Origin: Bolinopsis microptera
Taxonomy: Eukaryota; Ctenophora; Tentaculata; Lobata; Bolinopsidae
Reading direction: 5' to 3'
NCBI RefSeq assembly: GCF_026151205.1
Contig: NW_026971822.1
Span: 1 to 37,769 of the forward strand
Length of the DNA: 37,769 nt
Shown here: one piece after another, positions 1 to 12,120 of the stretch
How positions within the stretch are numbered: the stretch's first letter is position 1
Layout: the number at the start of each line of letters is the position of its first letter
Made by a program: the position numbers and the translations under genes
The notes under the pieces: generated by a model
Seen by the model: the letters and a program-made list of their open reading frames with translations, nothing else
Told to the model about the DNA's origin: nothing
Databases searched by the model: none

Positions 1-2394
1 AAAATTTTTTTTTAAAAAAACTCAAACAAAATATTTTTTTTTTTTTCCTGTCATCTTTGAACCCCAAAAATTGAATGTTTTTTGGGAAAAAAAAAAAAAA
101 AAAACTGTCGAAAAGACTTCCGATGAGTTTTTTGCCTGGGGAAAAACTCCTGCCGGGGGGGGCCCCCCCCTCGGGGCTTTTTCAGAAACACGGGGAAAAA
201 AAGGGGGGGGCTTTGGGAAACGTGACCCCAAAGGGGGGGGATAAAAGTAAAAAATTTTTAAAAAAATTTAAAAAAAAGGGGGGGTTTTAAATAAAAAAAA
301 TTAAACAAAAAATAACGGCGTGGGGTTGCCAGCCACTGTTTGGGGGGTTTTTTGTGTTTACTAAATCTTTAGGGGTTTTTTTAAAAAAAAAAACCCGTTC
401 GCGGGGGGGCTTCACCATTCGGCAAAGAAATTTGGGCCCAACTTTACTAAAAAGACTAGTTTTTACTTGGGTTTTCGCGTTTACCCGACTAAAAAGGGAA
501 ACCGGGGGGCCCCCGGAAAATTTTTCCTCAGGTTTTTTTAAAGGGGGGTGTGCATTGTAAAGGGTTTTGCCATGTTGTATCCCCCATCTCTTTTCAAGGG
601 GGTGATTTATTTTATACTGATAGGGTGATTTTTTCCGATTTTATTCCTTTTTTTGTAGTTAAAAAATACTCTTTGTGAAAATTTTTTTATCATTATAAAT
701 TATTTTATATTTAGTTTTCTACAGTAAACTTTTGGATTTTTTTTTTCATTAAGTCTCAAGTTTTTGGCGGGGGGTTTTCTCTCACTTTGTCCTTTGGAAA
801 TTTCCAATTTTTTTTATGAAGCAGTGAAAAAAAAAACCAGTGTTCAAATCGAAATGTTGTATACGTTTTTAAAAAAATTTTAAAAAAATTCTTAAAAAAA
901 TCATAAAACCCAAAAATTTTAAAAAGTTTTATTTTTTAGATTCTTTTTAATTTAAATTGCCCTAAAAAAAAAAAAAGTTTTCTTTCCTAAGGGGGGCCCA
1001 AAAAAGGGGATCGAAAAAAATTAAAAAAAGTCCCCTTTTCCCCCCCTTTTTTATTGACCAAAAAGGGGGGGGGGGTCGTACGTTAAAAAAAAAGGATTTT
1101 AATTAAGAAACGGCCCCAATGGGGGAGTTCCAAAAGAATTTTGATTCCTTTGGTAACCCAAAAGGAATGGGGCTCTGTTTTTAGCAGCGAAAAAACAGGG
1201 TCTAAAAACAGTAAAAAATCTAGCGTTTTAAATCCATGGTTTTGGTGAAAACAGGGGGGGCGGGGATCCAACTGGGGAAAAAGCATGGGGGCGGTGATTT
1301 GGCCCCACACTTTCACCCTTTTGACAAAAAAACGGGGCCCCTTAAAAAGCTTTTCGGGGGGGGCCCCGGAAAAAAATGTTCTTTCCCCCGTTCTCTGTAC
1401 GTATGTCGCTGCACTGAAACCAAGTGGAACAACCCAAATTTTTGTTACCCCCCGTCGTCGATAAACTCGGGCAGTGAGTCGCATAACTTTGGGCAGTTTC
1501 CCTTTTCCCGCACGGCCTTTGAATTTTTTTCATTCGCGTGCCCCCCCCCCCCCGTTTGAGTTTTTAGAGTGGGGAAACGAGGGAAAGGGCAAAAAATTTT
1601 TGGGGGGGGGAAAGTTTTAAAAAAAATAAAAAAAAAAAAAGGGGGGGGTATGAGAAAGGGGGGAAAAACCCCCCCAAACCTTTGGGGCCGCCCTTTAAAA
1701 AAAACCCCTTCAGTGTACATTGCGAAAATTTCAGGGGGGTCCGTGAATTTTCGTTTATCTTCTCCCAAAACTGCATTGAACCCGAAAACCGTTCTGGAAC
1801 TTTGAAAAACCGGGGGTTGGTCGGATTTTTTTCTGCTCTGGGAGGGCTCTGGGTGGGGGTCCCCCAAGGGGGACTCCCAGAGGCCCAACGAAAAAACCAA
1901 AACCCCCCTGTTGGGGGGGCAAAGGGGGGAAAGGGGCCCCAAAAGTTAGTAGTTCCCCAATTAAATACCGGGGGAAAATTACCCTTTTTTTAAAAGGGGG
2001 GGAAAAGGGGGGACAAAAGGGTGGGGGGGGAAAAAGGGAGGAAAAAAGGGTTTTTTTGGGAAAGGGGTTTGGGGGGAAAAAAAGGGGAGTTTTGGGAGCT
2101 TTTAAATGGGGGCCCTGTTTTCTAAACGTTTTTTAAAAGCAGGGGTTTGGGGGATTTTTTTTACAAAGGGGGGGGCCCCCCATTTTTCCCCGGGGGAGGG
2201 GGAGGGGCCCCGGGGGGTTTTTCCCCTTATTGGCCCGGGGGGCCGGTTTTTCCCTCGAGATTTTTTTGGGGTCACCAAAAACTGCAAAAAAAAAAGGGAA
2301 GGGTTTTTTAAAAACAAAAAGGGTTTAAAAAAAAATTGGGGTGATAATAAAAAAAAGTGTCCGAAAAATTTTTAAAAATTTCGTTTTTAGGGGG
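1..2394. other. Homopolymer-distorted sequence, no supportable gene
   Basis: Almost every base belongs to a run of 4-12 identical bases, with G and C runs mixed with A and T runs. Translated frames give only strings of K, F, G and P from poly-A, poly-T, poly-G and poly-C. A 165-codon open frame on the minus strand at 1445-1942 is of this type and is not accepted as a gene. I see no RNA gene or repeat here. The likeliest explanation is a poorly corrected read consensus, an inference from the texture of the sequence. Confidence 0.7.
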
Positions 2395-2970
2395 GCTTTA
2401 GTTTTTTTGGAACCCCTTTTTAAAGGGGGCAGGGGCTCCCCCTTTAAAGGGAAATTTTGCTAAGGGGGAACCCCTTTTCCCCAAAAAATGGGGGGCTCTG
2501 AAAAAAAGGGGGGGGGCTTCCCGCTAAACCCGACTTTTTTGGCCCAAAACCCCGGGGGGGTTTTACTTAAAAAGACTCTTTTAAAAAAAGGGCTCTGCTA
2601 AACCCCGGGGCTCTTGGGTAACCCCAAATTTTTTTGCTAAAAAAGGAACCTTTTTTTAAATTAAAAAAGGGGGGGGGGGCTCTTTCTAAACAAGGGGGCT
2701 TTTTTTCTTTAAAAGGACTCTGCTAAAAGGGCTCTGGGAAAAAACCCGGGGCTCTGCTAAACAGGGCTCTTTCAAACAGGGGTCTTTTTTTAACAGGGGG
2801 GCTTTTGCTAAAAAGGGGCTCTGGGTAACAAAGGGCTCTATTTAAAAAGGGGGGCCCTTTTTTGTAAAAAGGGGGCCCCTTTCCCAACAGGGGGTCTGCT
2901 AACCGGGGGACTCTTTCTTAAAAAAAGGGGGCTCTGTTTAAACCCCGTCTAAAAAGAGGGCCCGGAAAGG
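2395..2970. repeat. Decayed ~15-bp minisatellite (GGGCTCTGCTAAACA-like)
   Basis: A short motif close to GGGCTCTGCTAAACA recurs through this stretch. The clearest copies start near 2590, 2714 and 2750, and the 2750 copy runs straight into GGGCTCTTTCAAACAGG, so units are adjacent. Other copies are stretched or shrunk at their G, A and T runs (for example GGGGCTTTTGCTAAAAA near 2800 and GGGCTCTGTTTAAACC near 2928). Spacing is roughly 14-20 bases. The array was probably regular, and its present irregularity may be base-calling noise. On the other strand the unit reads TGTTTAGCAGAGCCC. No coding function is evident. Confidence 0.65.
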
Positions 2971-5900
2971 GGGGGACTTTTAAAAATTTTTGGGGAAAAA
3001 TTTAAATTTTTTCAAAATAGTTTTTTATATTAAAAAAAAAAAGATAGAGGAAAATTTTGGGGGGGCCAAATTTAAGGGGGAAAAAAAATTTTAAGGGGAA
3101 AAATGCAAAGTTAAAAAATTTAATATTTGGGGGATAATTTTAAATTTTAAAATTTTTAATTTTTCGTTTTTTTTAACTTTTTTTTTTAAAATTTTTTTTC
3201 TTCGGGAAAAAATTAAAAACATATGGGAATTTTGGGGGTTTGGGTTTTTAGATCACATTTGTTTGGCCTTAAAAAAAAAAAAAAACCTTTCTTAAAAAAT
3301 TGGGATTTTAATTTTAAAAATAAACATTTTCTACAAAAAAAACAAAAATTTTTAAGTTTTAAACTTTTTGTATAAAAAAAAAAGTTTTTTTAAATTTTAA
3401 AAAAATTGGGTTAAAAAAAAAAAGGAAAAAACCTTTTGGGGAAAAAAAGGGCCAAAAAAAAGGAAAAAAGGAAAAAGGGGAAAGGGAAAAAAAAAAAAAC
3501 TTGGTTTTTCCTTCCCAATTTTTTATCCCAAAAAAGCCCCAAAGCCCCCAAAAAAGATTTTGATTTTCCCATCATGTTTGGGGCCAAATAAAAATTTGGG
3601 TTGGGGGCGGAATTTTTTTAAAAAACACTTTTTTGGGATATGGTTCCCCATTCTTTTTCCCTACCGGTTTAAAAATGGTTTTCCCAGGGGGAGGGGTTTG
3701 AAAAAGGTTTTTAATGTGGGGGGAAAGGAAATTTTTGGGGGGGGTTTTCAACAAAAAAATTTGGGCGTTTCCTTTGGTTTAAAAAAATTGAAATCTTTTT
3801 TTGATCCTCCCCAAAAAAGTTTTTGGGTTTAAAAAGGAAAAAAATGAAAAATTCGGGGAAAAAAAAATTTAAAAACCCTTTAAAAAAAAAACCCCGTTTT
3901 TTGGGAAAAAAAATCACCCTTTTTAACCCCCCTTTACGAAAAACCCCAAAAAGGGTGCAAAAAGGGTAATCAAAGGTTAAGGCCCGGAAGTTTAAACTTT
4001 GCCCTTGTACAAGAAAAAAATAAACCCCCTTTCCCGAAGGCTACTTTCCCCGGGTTTTGCTTTTGTTTTCAGGGGCATTTTTTTCCTGTTCATTGTTTTT
4101 TTTCACGTACCCTTTAAGGGGCGGGGGGTGGGGAAAAAGGGGTTTTTTTTTTTTTTATTTAAAACCCCAAAGGAAAAATATTTTTGTTTAAAAAAAAGCC
4201 CAAAGGGGGAAAACCTTTTTGTGAAAACGGAAGGGAAAAATTTTTTATTTATTTAATTTATTTTTAAAAAAATTTTTAGGGGTTTGGTTTTCCCCGTTAT
4301 GTCGGATTTGTTGTTGTTTGGTTTGGGCCCTGTTTTTCCCTTTTTTTTTTTCAGGGGTGGGTGATAGGGAAAAAGGGGGGGTGGGTATGTTGGCTTTTCC
4401 CCAAAAAATGGGAAAATTTTTTGGGCACTGGTTTTTACAAATCCCCCAAAAAAACCCTTTGTATTAAAAAAAAATAATTAAAAGTTAAAAAGAAAAACGT
4501 TTCCCCCCTGTTTAAGGGGGGGTTTTTTTTTTTTTAAAAAAATTGGGGAAAAAATTTTGGGAAACCCTTTTCGTTTTTTCGAATTAATGTATTTTTTGGC
4601 CCCAAATTAAAAATTTTTTTTAATGATTTGAATAAAAAATTTTTGTTTTTTAAATGTCTCCCCCACAAAACCCCCTCTTTTCCCCCAAATTTTTTCCCCC
4701 ACATTAAAAACCTTGGGGCCCAATTTTAGGGGGGGTCCTTCGGCCTTAATTTTTTTCAACTCTTTGGGGGCCCCTTACCCAACGACCTTTTGGGGGTTTG
4801 GGGGGTTTAAACCCCCTTTTTTAAAAAATTTAACGAAAAAGGGATTTTAAACCCAAATCAAGGGAGCTTTTGGAAACCCCCCAAAGGCCCAAAAAACCCA
4901 AAAAGGAAAAATAAATTTTTTAAAAGGGGGCCCCGGAAAAAATTATTTTTTTTTAAAAAATTGGGGGGGATCCCCCCTTTTAAGGTCTTCGGACCAAAAT
5001 TAGGGAAAAGATTTTTGTTTGTTTTTTTTTAAGGGCCCGGGTGGGGGCCAAAAAAGGGGGGGCCCGTTTGGGAAAAATTATAAATTACCGTTTTTTTTCC
5101 CAGGAAATTTAAAAAAGGGAAAAAGCAGTAACAAAAAAAAAACCTTAAATAAAATTTAAAATTTTTAAATGGGAAAATTTTTTTCCCGGGCCCCCGTAGT
5201 TTGATGAGGGGGGAGTTTTTTTTTTTGGTTTTCCAAAAATTGGATTAAAAACCTTTTTTTGTAAAAAAATGTTTGGAATTTTTGTTTTGTAAATTTTTCT
5301 GAAATTAATTTTTTTTTTTTAATTTTTTTTTTTTTTTTTTTTTTTTTAAAATTTTGGTAAAATGAAAAGGGGGGAAAATTTTTTGGGGGGTTAAAATTAA
5401 AGGGGGAAAAAATTTTTAAAAAGAGGGGGTGGAAAACAGATTTTTTAAAAAATCGGGTTCCCCAAATTTTTAAATTTTATATATTTTTTTTTGTGAAAAA
5501 AAAAGGGTTTTTTTTGACCCCCTTTAAACTTATTTTTTTAAAACCCCCTGGTTTTAGTTTTGGGTCGAATTTTTGGTTGTAATTTTTTTTTTTCAAAAAG
5601 GGAATTAAAATTTGGGATCTTTTTTTGCCCAATTTTTGGTGGGGGTTTTTTATTTTTTTTTGGGTTTTTTTAAAATTGGGGTGTTTCAAAAAGTAAAATT
5701 TTCCCCCAATTTAAAAAACCCCAAAAATTTTTTTTTTCCAAAATTTGCCGGGTTTGGTGGGGGGGCCCGGCCCGGGGCCCCGCAAAAAAAACGACTCCCA
5801 GGGGGTTCCTTTTTTTTTTTTTTTTTTCCGGGCCCTTTGGGCCTTTGGCAAAAGGTTCGTTTTTTTTGCTTTAACGAAAGCCCCCTTTTTTAGTTTTCCG

Positions 5901-8900
5901 GGATCAAAACCAAACCAAAGGGGGGCGGAAAAAAAAACGGGTTATTTACTCAAAAAAGGGGGTTTTTTAAATTGGGGGGGTAGGGCCCACTTTTAAAAAA
6001 GGAAAAAATATAGGAAAAGGGGGGGGTGTAATTTTTTTTTTAACGAATAAAAACGCTCATACTCAAAAAAACCGGTTTGGGGGAAATGAAGCCCGGAATA
6101 ATTTTTAGTTTGAATTTTTTTGGAAAGGGGGGAGGTGTAATTTTTTCCTAAAAACGGGGGTTTAAATTTTTTTTTTTTTTATTAATTTAACGTTTTTTTT
6201 TACTTTTTACGAAAAGTTAGTGGGCCTTTTAAATTTCCGGGTTTTTTTTTTACGGGGGGGAGGTTAAAAATTTGTTGGGGAAAGGGGGGCATTTTTTTTT
6301 TATAACATAAATTGTTTGGGGGAAAAAACCCAAAAATTAACCCCCAATTTTCAAGGGAAATTGGAAAACAAATTACTTCCAAATTTAAAAAGGGTTTTTA
6401 CGCCCTGTTGGGGGGCTTTCCTTTACTTGGGGCGTTTAAGCCCCAATTTTGGGTTTTGGGGGGGGGGGGGGAGGGGGAAGGGCGGGGGGAAAAAAAAAAA
6501 GGGAAAAGGGGGGGAAAAGGAAAAAAAAAAAAAAATCAAAATTGTCCTTTTTGGGTTCCCACGGAAAAAAATTTTGGATATTATTTAAATTTAAAGGTTT
6601 CAATTTTAAAAATTTTATTTTTACGTTTAAAAATCGTTTTTCTGGGTTTGGAAATGGTGATTTGGGGAAAAAATAAAAAAAAGACCCTTTAGTTTTTAAA
6701 TTGATTTTTCAAAAAGAAAAATTTTTGGGTTCCCCGGGTTTTTTTTAAACCCTTTTCCCACCCTTTTTTTTATTTCCCCCGGGGGCGGGTTAAAAAAAAA
6801 GGGGAAAAATTAATTTAAAAATAGTATAAAAGGGGAAAAACGGGGGGGGAACACATTAAGCACAAAACCAAACCGGCCCCTTTAAAACAGTTAAATTTTA
6901 TTTTTTATCTTTAGGTTTAAAAAAACCCAAAAAACCTTTTCTGACCCCAAAAATTAAAAGGAATTCCAAATTTATCGGGGGGGGAGGCCCTTTCTTGGTT
7001 TTAATTTTTCCCCCGGTTTTTAAAAATTTTAAAAAAAAGTTTTTAAGGGGGGGCAACCAAAATTTTTAAAAAATACTCCCAAAAAAAAAAAAAAAAAACA
7101 AGGGGCCCTTTAAAATTTTTGGGGGGCGTTTTTCAAAATTTTGGCGGGGGATTATATTGGGGGGGGCCCGAAGGGGGGAACCTAGGGGAAGGGGGGGGAA
7201 AGTAAAAATTACTAATAAGTTAGAATTTTTACAAAGGTAATGATTTTCAAATTTTTGTTGGGGGGGGTTAAACAAACCCACAAAGAGGCCCCAATTTACT
7301 TTTTTCAAATGGGTTATTACCTAAAAAAATTTTTTAATTTAAATATAATACTTTTGTGGAGTTTGCTTTTTCCGGTTTTGGGGCCCCCAATTTACGTCAT
7401 TAACCCCCAATTTTTCCTTTTCCCAAAAAAGTTTTATTTAAATTTGAAGTTTAAATTAAGCGGGGCCCCAAAAGAAAGGGGGGAAGAGGGAAAAAAAGGG
7501 TTGGGGTTTGACCCCCCAAAATTTTGGAAAAAAGTTAAATTTTTTTTTAAAAATTGAATTTTAAAAAAAAAAGATTATATTTAAAAATGGAAAGTTAAAA
7601 ATAAAGGGGGGGGTCTGGGTCCCCCAAAAAGGGGTTTTTTTTTTTTTTTTACGGGTTTTGTGGAAAAATTTGATTTTTTGGGGGGTTTGGCCCTTTTTTT
7701 TTCTCAAATTGGGTTTTTTGTAGGGCCAAGGGGGAAGGCTTCGGAATTTTTTTCTAGAAGGGGAAGGGGTTTTTTAATTTAAAAATTTAAATTTGGGTGG
7801 CAAGGGGCCCTTGGGGCCCCGGGGGGGGGGGCGGTTTGTCATATTTTTTGAAAACAAAAAATAAAAAAGGGTTTTCAAAATTCCCAAAAGGGGCCCCCCC
7901 GCCCCCGGAAAATTTTTTCATTTAAAGAATTTTTTTTAAAAAAAAATTTATTAATTTTTTTTTTAAAAACGGGGTTTTTCCGGGGAAAATTAAAAATTGA
8001 TTAGTTTTAATTTTTAGTTTTATTTATTTTTTAAACCTTTCCAAAGGGAAAACTTTAATTTTTTTAAAAAATTTTTCTTTTTTAAAAACAGGTTTTTATA
8101 TTTTTTTAAAAAACCCCGATTTTTTAAATTGTAAAATTTTAAAACGTTTTATCAAAAAAAAAAAATTAAAAAATTTTTTTTTTTTATTTTAATGGGGCAG
8201 GGGAAAGGGGGGCCTTTTTAAAAGGGGGTTCCCCGGGGGGGGAAAGGGGAAGGGGGCAAAGGGAAAACAAAAATAGTCGGGGGGCCCGGGGGGGGGGGGG
8301 TAAAAATAAAAAACTTTTTCCAAATTAAAAAAAAAAGTTTAAAAAGGGAAAATTTTGAAAAAAAACCCCCAAAAAGGGGAAAAGTTTTAAAAGTAGTGAT
8401 TTTTCTTTTTTTTTTTTTTGTTTTTTTAAGGGGTTGTTGGAAAGGGCCCTTATTTCACCAGAATGGTTGGTGAAAACCCCCAAGGGGTTTTTTAAAAAGG
8501 GTTTTTGCGGGAAAAGAACAAAAAAAACGGGGCCTTTTTTAAAATTAAACCCAAGGGAAAATTTCCGGGCCCGGGTTAAAGGGGGGACCCCCTAGGGTTT
8601 TTCCTTTAAAAACCCTTTGGGCCAATTAAAAAAAATTTTTTTGGGCCGGGGCCGTTTTTTTTTTTGGGCCCAAAAAAAAAATTAAAAAAATTTCTTTTTT
8701 CATTCTTTTCATTAAAAGGGGGTGCCCCCGTTTGGAAAAATTTTTTTACGGGGTTTTTGTTAAAAATTTTAAAAAATTCAAGTTTTTTTTAAAAAAAAAA
8801 AAAAAAAAACTTAAAAAAAGGGAAAAAAAATTTATTGCCGGGGGGTTTTGTTAAATTTTTTTTTAAAAAAAAAAGGGGCGGGGGGCCTTTTTTTTTTTAG

Positions 8901-9982
8901 TAAAAAAACTTTTTTAAAAAACTTTGGGGGGGTTTTTTGAAAAAAGGTTAAATTTAAGTTAAAAATTTTCCCCCAAAAACGGTACCCGGGTTTTTTTGTT
9001 AAAAATTTAAAAAATTTTTTCCCTTAAAACGTAAAAATATTTTTGTTTTTTTTATCGGCTTTTTTGTTTTGTTTTTAAAATTTTTTTGGGTGGGAATTGG
9101 TGTGGGTTTTAAAAATTGTTTTCGGGGGAAAAAGGGGAAAAAAAAAAGGGCCCGGAAATTACTGCTTTCCTTTTCCCCGGGGCCCGGGGCCCTTTAAAAA
9201 TTTTAAGGGAAATTTTTTTGTCCCCTTTTAAAAAAAAATTTTTTTAAAAAAAAAAACCCGGGGAAAAATGGGGTTTTTTAAAAAAATTTAAAAAAAAACT
9301 TCAAAATTTGGGAAAAATTTTTCCCCCTTTATGTTTTCATTTTAAAGGTTTTTTTTGGGCCGGTTGGGGGCGGGGTTCCCGGCAAAAGGGGAAATTTTGA
9401 AATTTTAAGGTAATTTTTTTTTTTAAAAAATGGGGAAATTTTTTTTTTTTTAAAAAATCAAAAAAAAAATTAAAAATTTTTTTGACCCTCCGGGGCCCTA
9501 CTTTTTGGGGGCATGGGTTTTTGGGGCTTTTTAAAAGTTTTAGGTTTTTTGGTTTTTTAGGCCCTTTTGTTTCCCCTGGTCGGGTTTAAAAAAAAAATTT
9601 TTTTTTTTTAAAAAAAACGGGAAATAAATAAAAAAAAGTTACCTGGGAAGGGGGTTCAGGATCCGTTGGCCCCCATTTGGGAAAATTTAAAATTTCCCCC
9701 CTTTGTTTTTTCCCCTCCCAAACCCATAAGGGTTAAAAATTTTTTTTTTAAAAATTTTTAGTATTCGTTAAAATTTTAAATTTTTTACCTACGGGAAACG
9801 AACCCCCAAAAACCCGTTTTTTTCTACCCCCGCTTCCCCATGGGGCCAAAAAAATTTTTTTTTAAAGGGGTTTTTTTTCTCTAAAATTTAATTTTCCCCC
9901 CAAAACGGGGATGGCCCAATGTCTAAAAAACCTTTCCCCATCCAAAAAAAAAATTTTTTTTTTTTTTTTTTTTTTACCGAAA

Positions 9983-10021
<39 letters not shown>

Positions 10022-10259
10022 CCGGATTTTCCCTTTTTAAAAATTAAAAAAAAATACTTTTTAAAAAGGAAAATAAAAATTTAAATTTTTCTGGGGTTGG
10101 GTTTTTCTCTATTTATTAAAAAAATTTTCAAGGGAGGTTTTTTGGGGGAAAAAAAAATTGGGGGCCAAATTTTAAAAAAAGGGGGGGGGGATTATTAGGG
10201 TTTTTGGGGCCAAAAAATTAAATCCCCCCCCCTAAAATTTAGGGGTTTGGTTCCCCCTT
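2971..10259. other. Homopolymer-distorted sequence, nothing recognisable
   Basis: A continuous stretch of stretched homopolymers, including poly-T runs above 15 bases near 5320-5347 and paired poly-T/poly-A runs near 9950-10020. All open frames over 60 codons here are low-complexity translations of these runs. I see no tandem unit, tRNA-like fold or conserved motif. Real genes could lie underneath, but the frame cannot be followed for more than a few codons. Confidence 0.65.
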
Positions 10260-11899
10260 TTTTCCATTGGTTAATCTAAATAATCAAATTAAATAGGAGT
10301 TCTTAATTTATTCAAACATTAAATTTTAAAGCAGGATTTTAAAAAAATAACGATTTTAAGTGGTTTAAAAGCAACTTATTAGTAAGTTTCTTTAGTAACA
10401 TTTATGTTAGAATAGGGTAAATTGGGGGCAACAAAAGATTCATAATTAAATAAAACTCCAATCATTTCAATTTGGAGGAAGGATAGCTAAAGTTCGCCAT
10501 GGAATTTCGATTGGGCAAGGAGCATACAAAATTAGGGGGAACTTGTAGTAAAATAAAAATGCCCATATTATATTAATTATTAAATATTTAAAGTACTTTT
10601 AAGGGTGACAATAGATTTCATTTAGTAACCATAATGGGGGGACGAAATCTAATGAAGCTGACATCTTAAGTAGGGTGTGTTGTTAACTAATTAATAAAAA
10701 TGGAAGAATGGTTGTAATTCCAATACATCCAATTTTATATCACTCGCCCCAAATTTATTAAGTAATATAGTAATAGAAACGCACCAAACAAAAATATTGG
10801 GGGAGTGTCCTGTAATTATCGGTTTAATTATTAATTGTTGTTTTTAAGTCACAGTTAACACCTAGGGGTAAAAACGGGACATTAATTTTTGGGCAGGGGA
10901 AAAAAAAACTTCACGTTAAATGGAATCTACATTACTTTAGTTTTTAATTTATAGGAAATACTTGGGTTGTGGAACCCTTAATTTACCGTGGTTTCAAAGG
11001 GAAAAAATTTAGCTTTGTGTTTGGCAATATATTTTTCTTCCAAAATATTAGACCCGTTATATTTCTTAAATTTATTCTTTATTTATGCTGGATATTGTTT
11101 CTTGTAACAGATTGTTTCCCAGATTTTGGCACTATTGAATTTAACAGGGGAAATTAAAAAACAACTATATGAGAATTGCTAATACCCCCGAACAAAAATA
11201 TTTAATTATTGGGGGAATAATTACAGTTAAACAGTTAAAAAACATAAAAAATAAATGCTTCCACTGTGTAACAATTTAATCTGAATGTAAAAAACATTTC
11301 AATTATATAATGGCCGTTTACTAAAAAAAATATATGCTGTATTGGGAAAGTAATGGAAATGGTTATTTAATAACAGTCGCAGTGATTTTGTTGTAAACCC
11401 ACCATGCAATAGAGAGGAGGAGCCCCCCTGCCACTGAGGAGATTCAAAGTAATACTGATTTTAAAGTAATCGCTCTAATTTGAGACCGTTCCAAATAAAA
11501 GGGGGGGCATCTTAATGGGGGGGATGGCTTGTGACTAGGGGGCATCCGGAAAGGGTAGCGTTATGGAATAAAATTGAATTGCTGATGATAAATATCGCGT
11601 TGTTTTTGTTGGATTGTTTCAATTTTTGGTTTACATCCAACATGCATGCAAACGCAAGATTTCTCCGGAAAAAATTTTTAAATTGCAGTTTCCTTATCGG
11701 ATTTTGGGGGACGTTTAATTTATGCATCGAAATTTAGTGTTAACCCATGCTATGGACAAAAAAAGCTATTTCATTTGGACTTTTTTCTGGATAGGGACGC
11801 TTGCTGTGGGACGTGATATATCCGGGAATATTAAAAGATAGCCACTAACAATAAGGAAACTGCAAAAAATAACAAACCATTTAACCAAAATTAAAAGGA
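10260..11899. other. Clean AT-rich non-coding stretch
   Basis: Homopolymer stretching stops abruptly near 10,260 and the sequence becomes ordinary AT-rich DNA. Open frames are short (at most about 70 codons), start at arbitrary places and overlap each other on opposite strands at 11,512-11,737, with no composition that favours one of them. No tandem repeat, RNA gene or mobile element end was found. Confidence 0.5.
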
Positions 11900-11910
11900 A
11901 ACCAAGGGAG

Positions 11911-12083
11911 GTGTGGACTGTGGAGAACCAGGTTCTTCTTACATTCAATCAGGGGTGGTTTGCCTGTGCCTGTAATCGGGTTCGGGTTGCCTCCACCACT
12001 CTCCCTACATGGACCACATTTGCAATTACACTTGTATCAAAGGTGGGGCTTTCCACTTTCTGTTTTTTTGCACAGGCAGAAAA
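11911..12083 (+). other. Possible cysteine-rich (EGF-like?) coding fragment, frame-shifted
   Basis: Two overlapping plus-strand frames read as cysteine-rich peptide. The first gives QGWFACACNR at 11950-11979, matching the G-[FYW]-x-C-x-C end of an EGF-like repeat. A second frame, shifted relative to the first, gives MDHICNYTC at 12009-12035 and then FHFLFFCTG at 12051-12077. In EGF-like domains six cysteines are spaced with a C-x-C pair near the end. Here the second repeat lacks one cysteine of that pair and the two pieces are in different frames, so the match is partial. No splice boundary or start is convincing. It could equally be chance translation of moderately GC-rich sequence, or an exon damaged by indels in the consensus. 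Confidence 0.13.
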
Positions 12084-12120
12084 AAATATTGCTTCCTTTT
12101 TTTAGCAAAGTTTCGCCAAA

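Noticed and set aside
1445-1942. 165-codon minus-strand ORF
   Set aside because: The translation is dominated by poly-P, poly-F, poly-G and poly-K from homopolymer runs in the distorted block.
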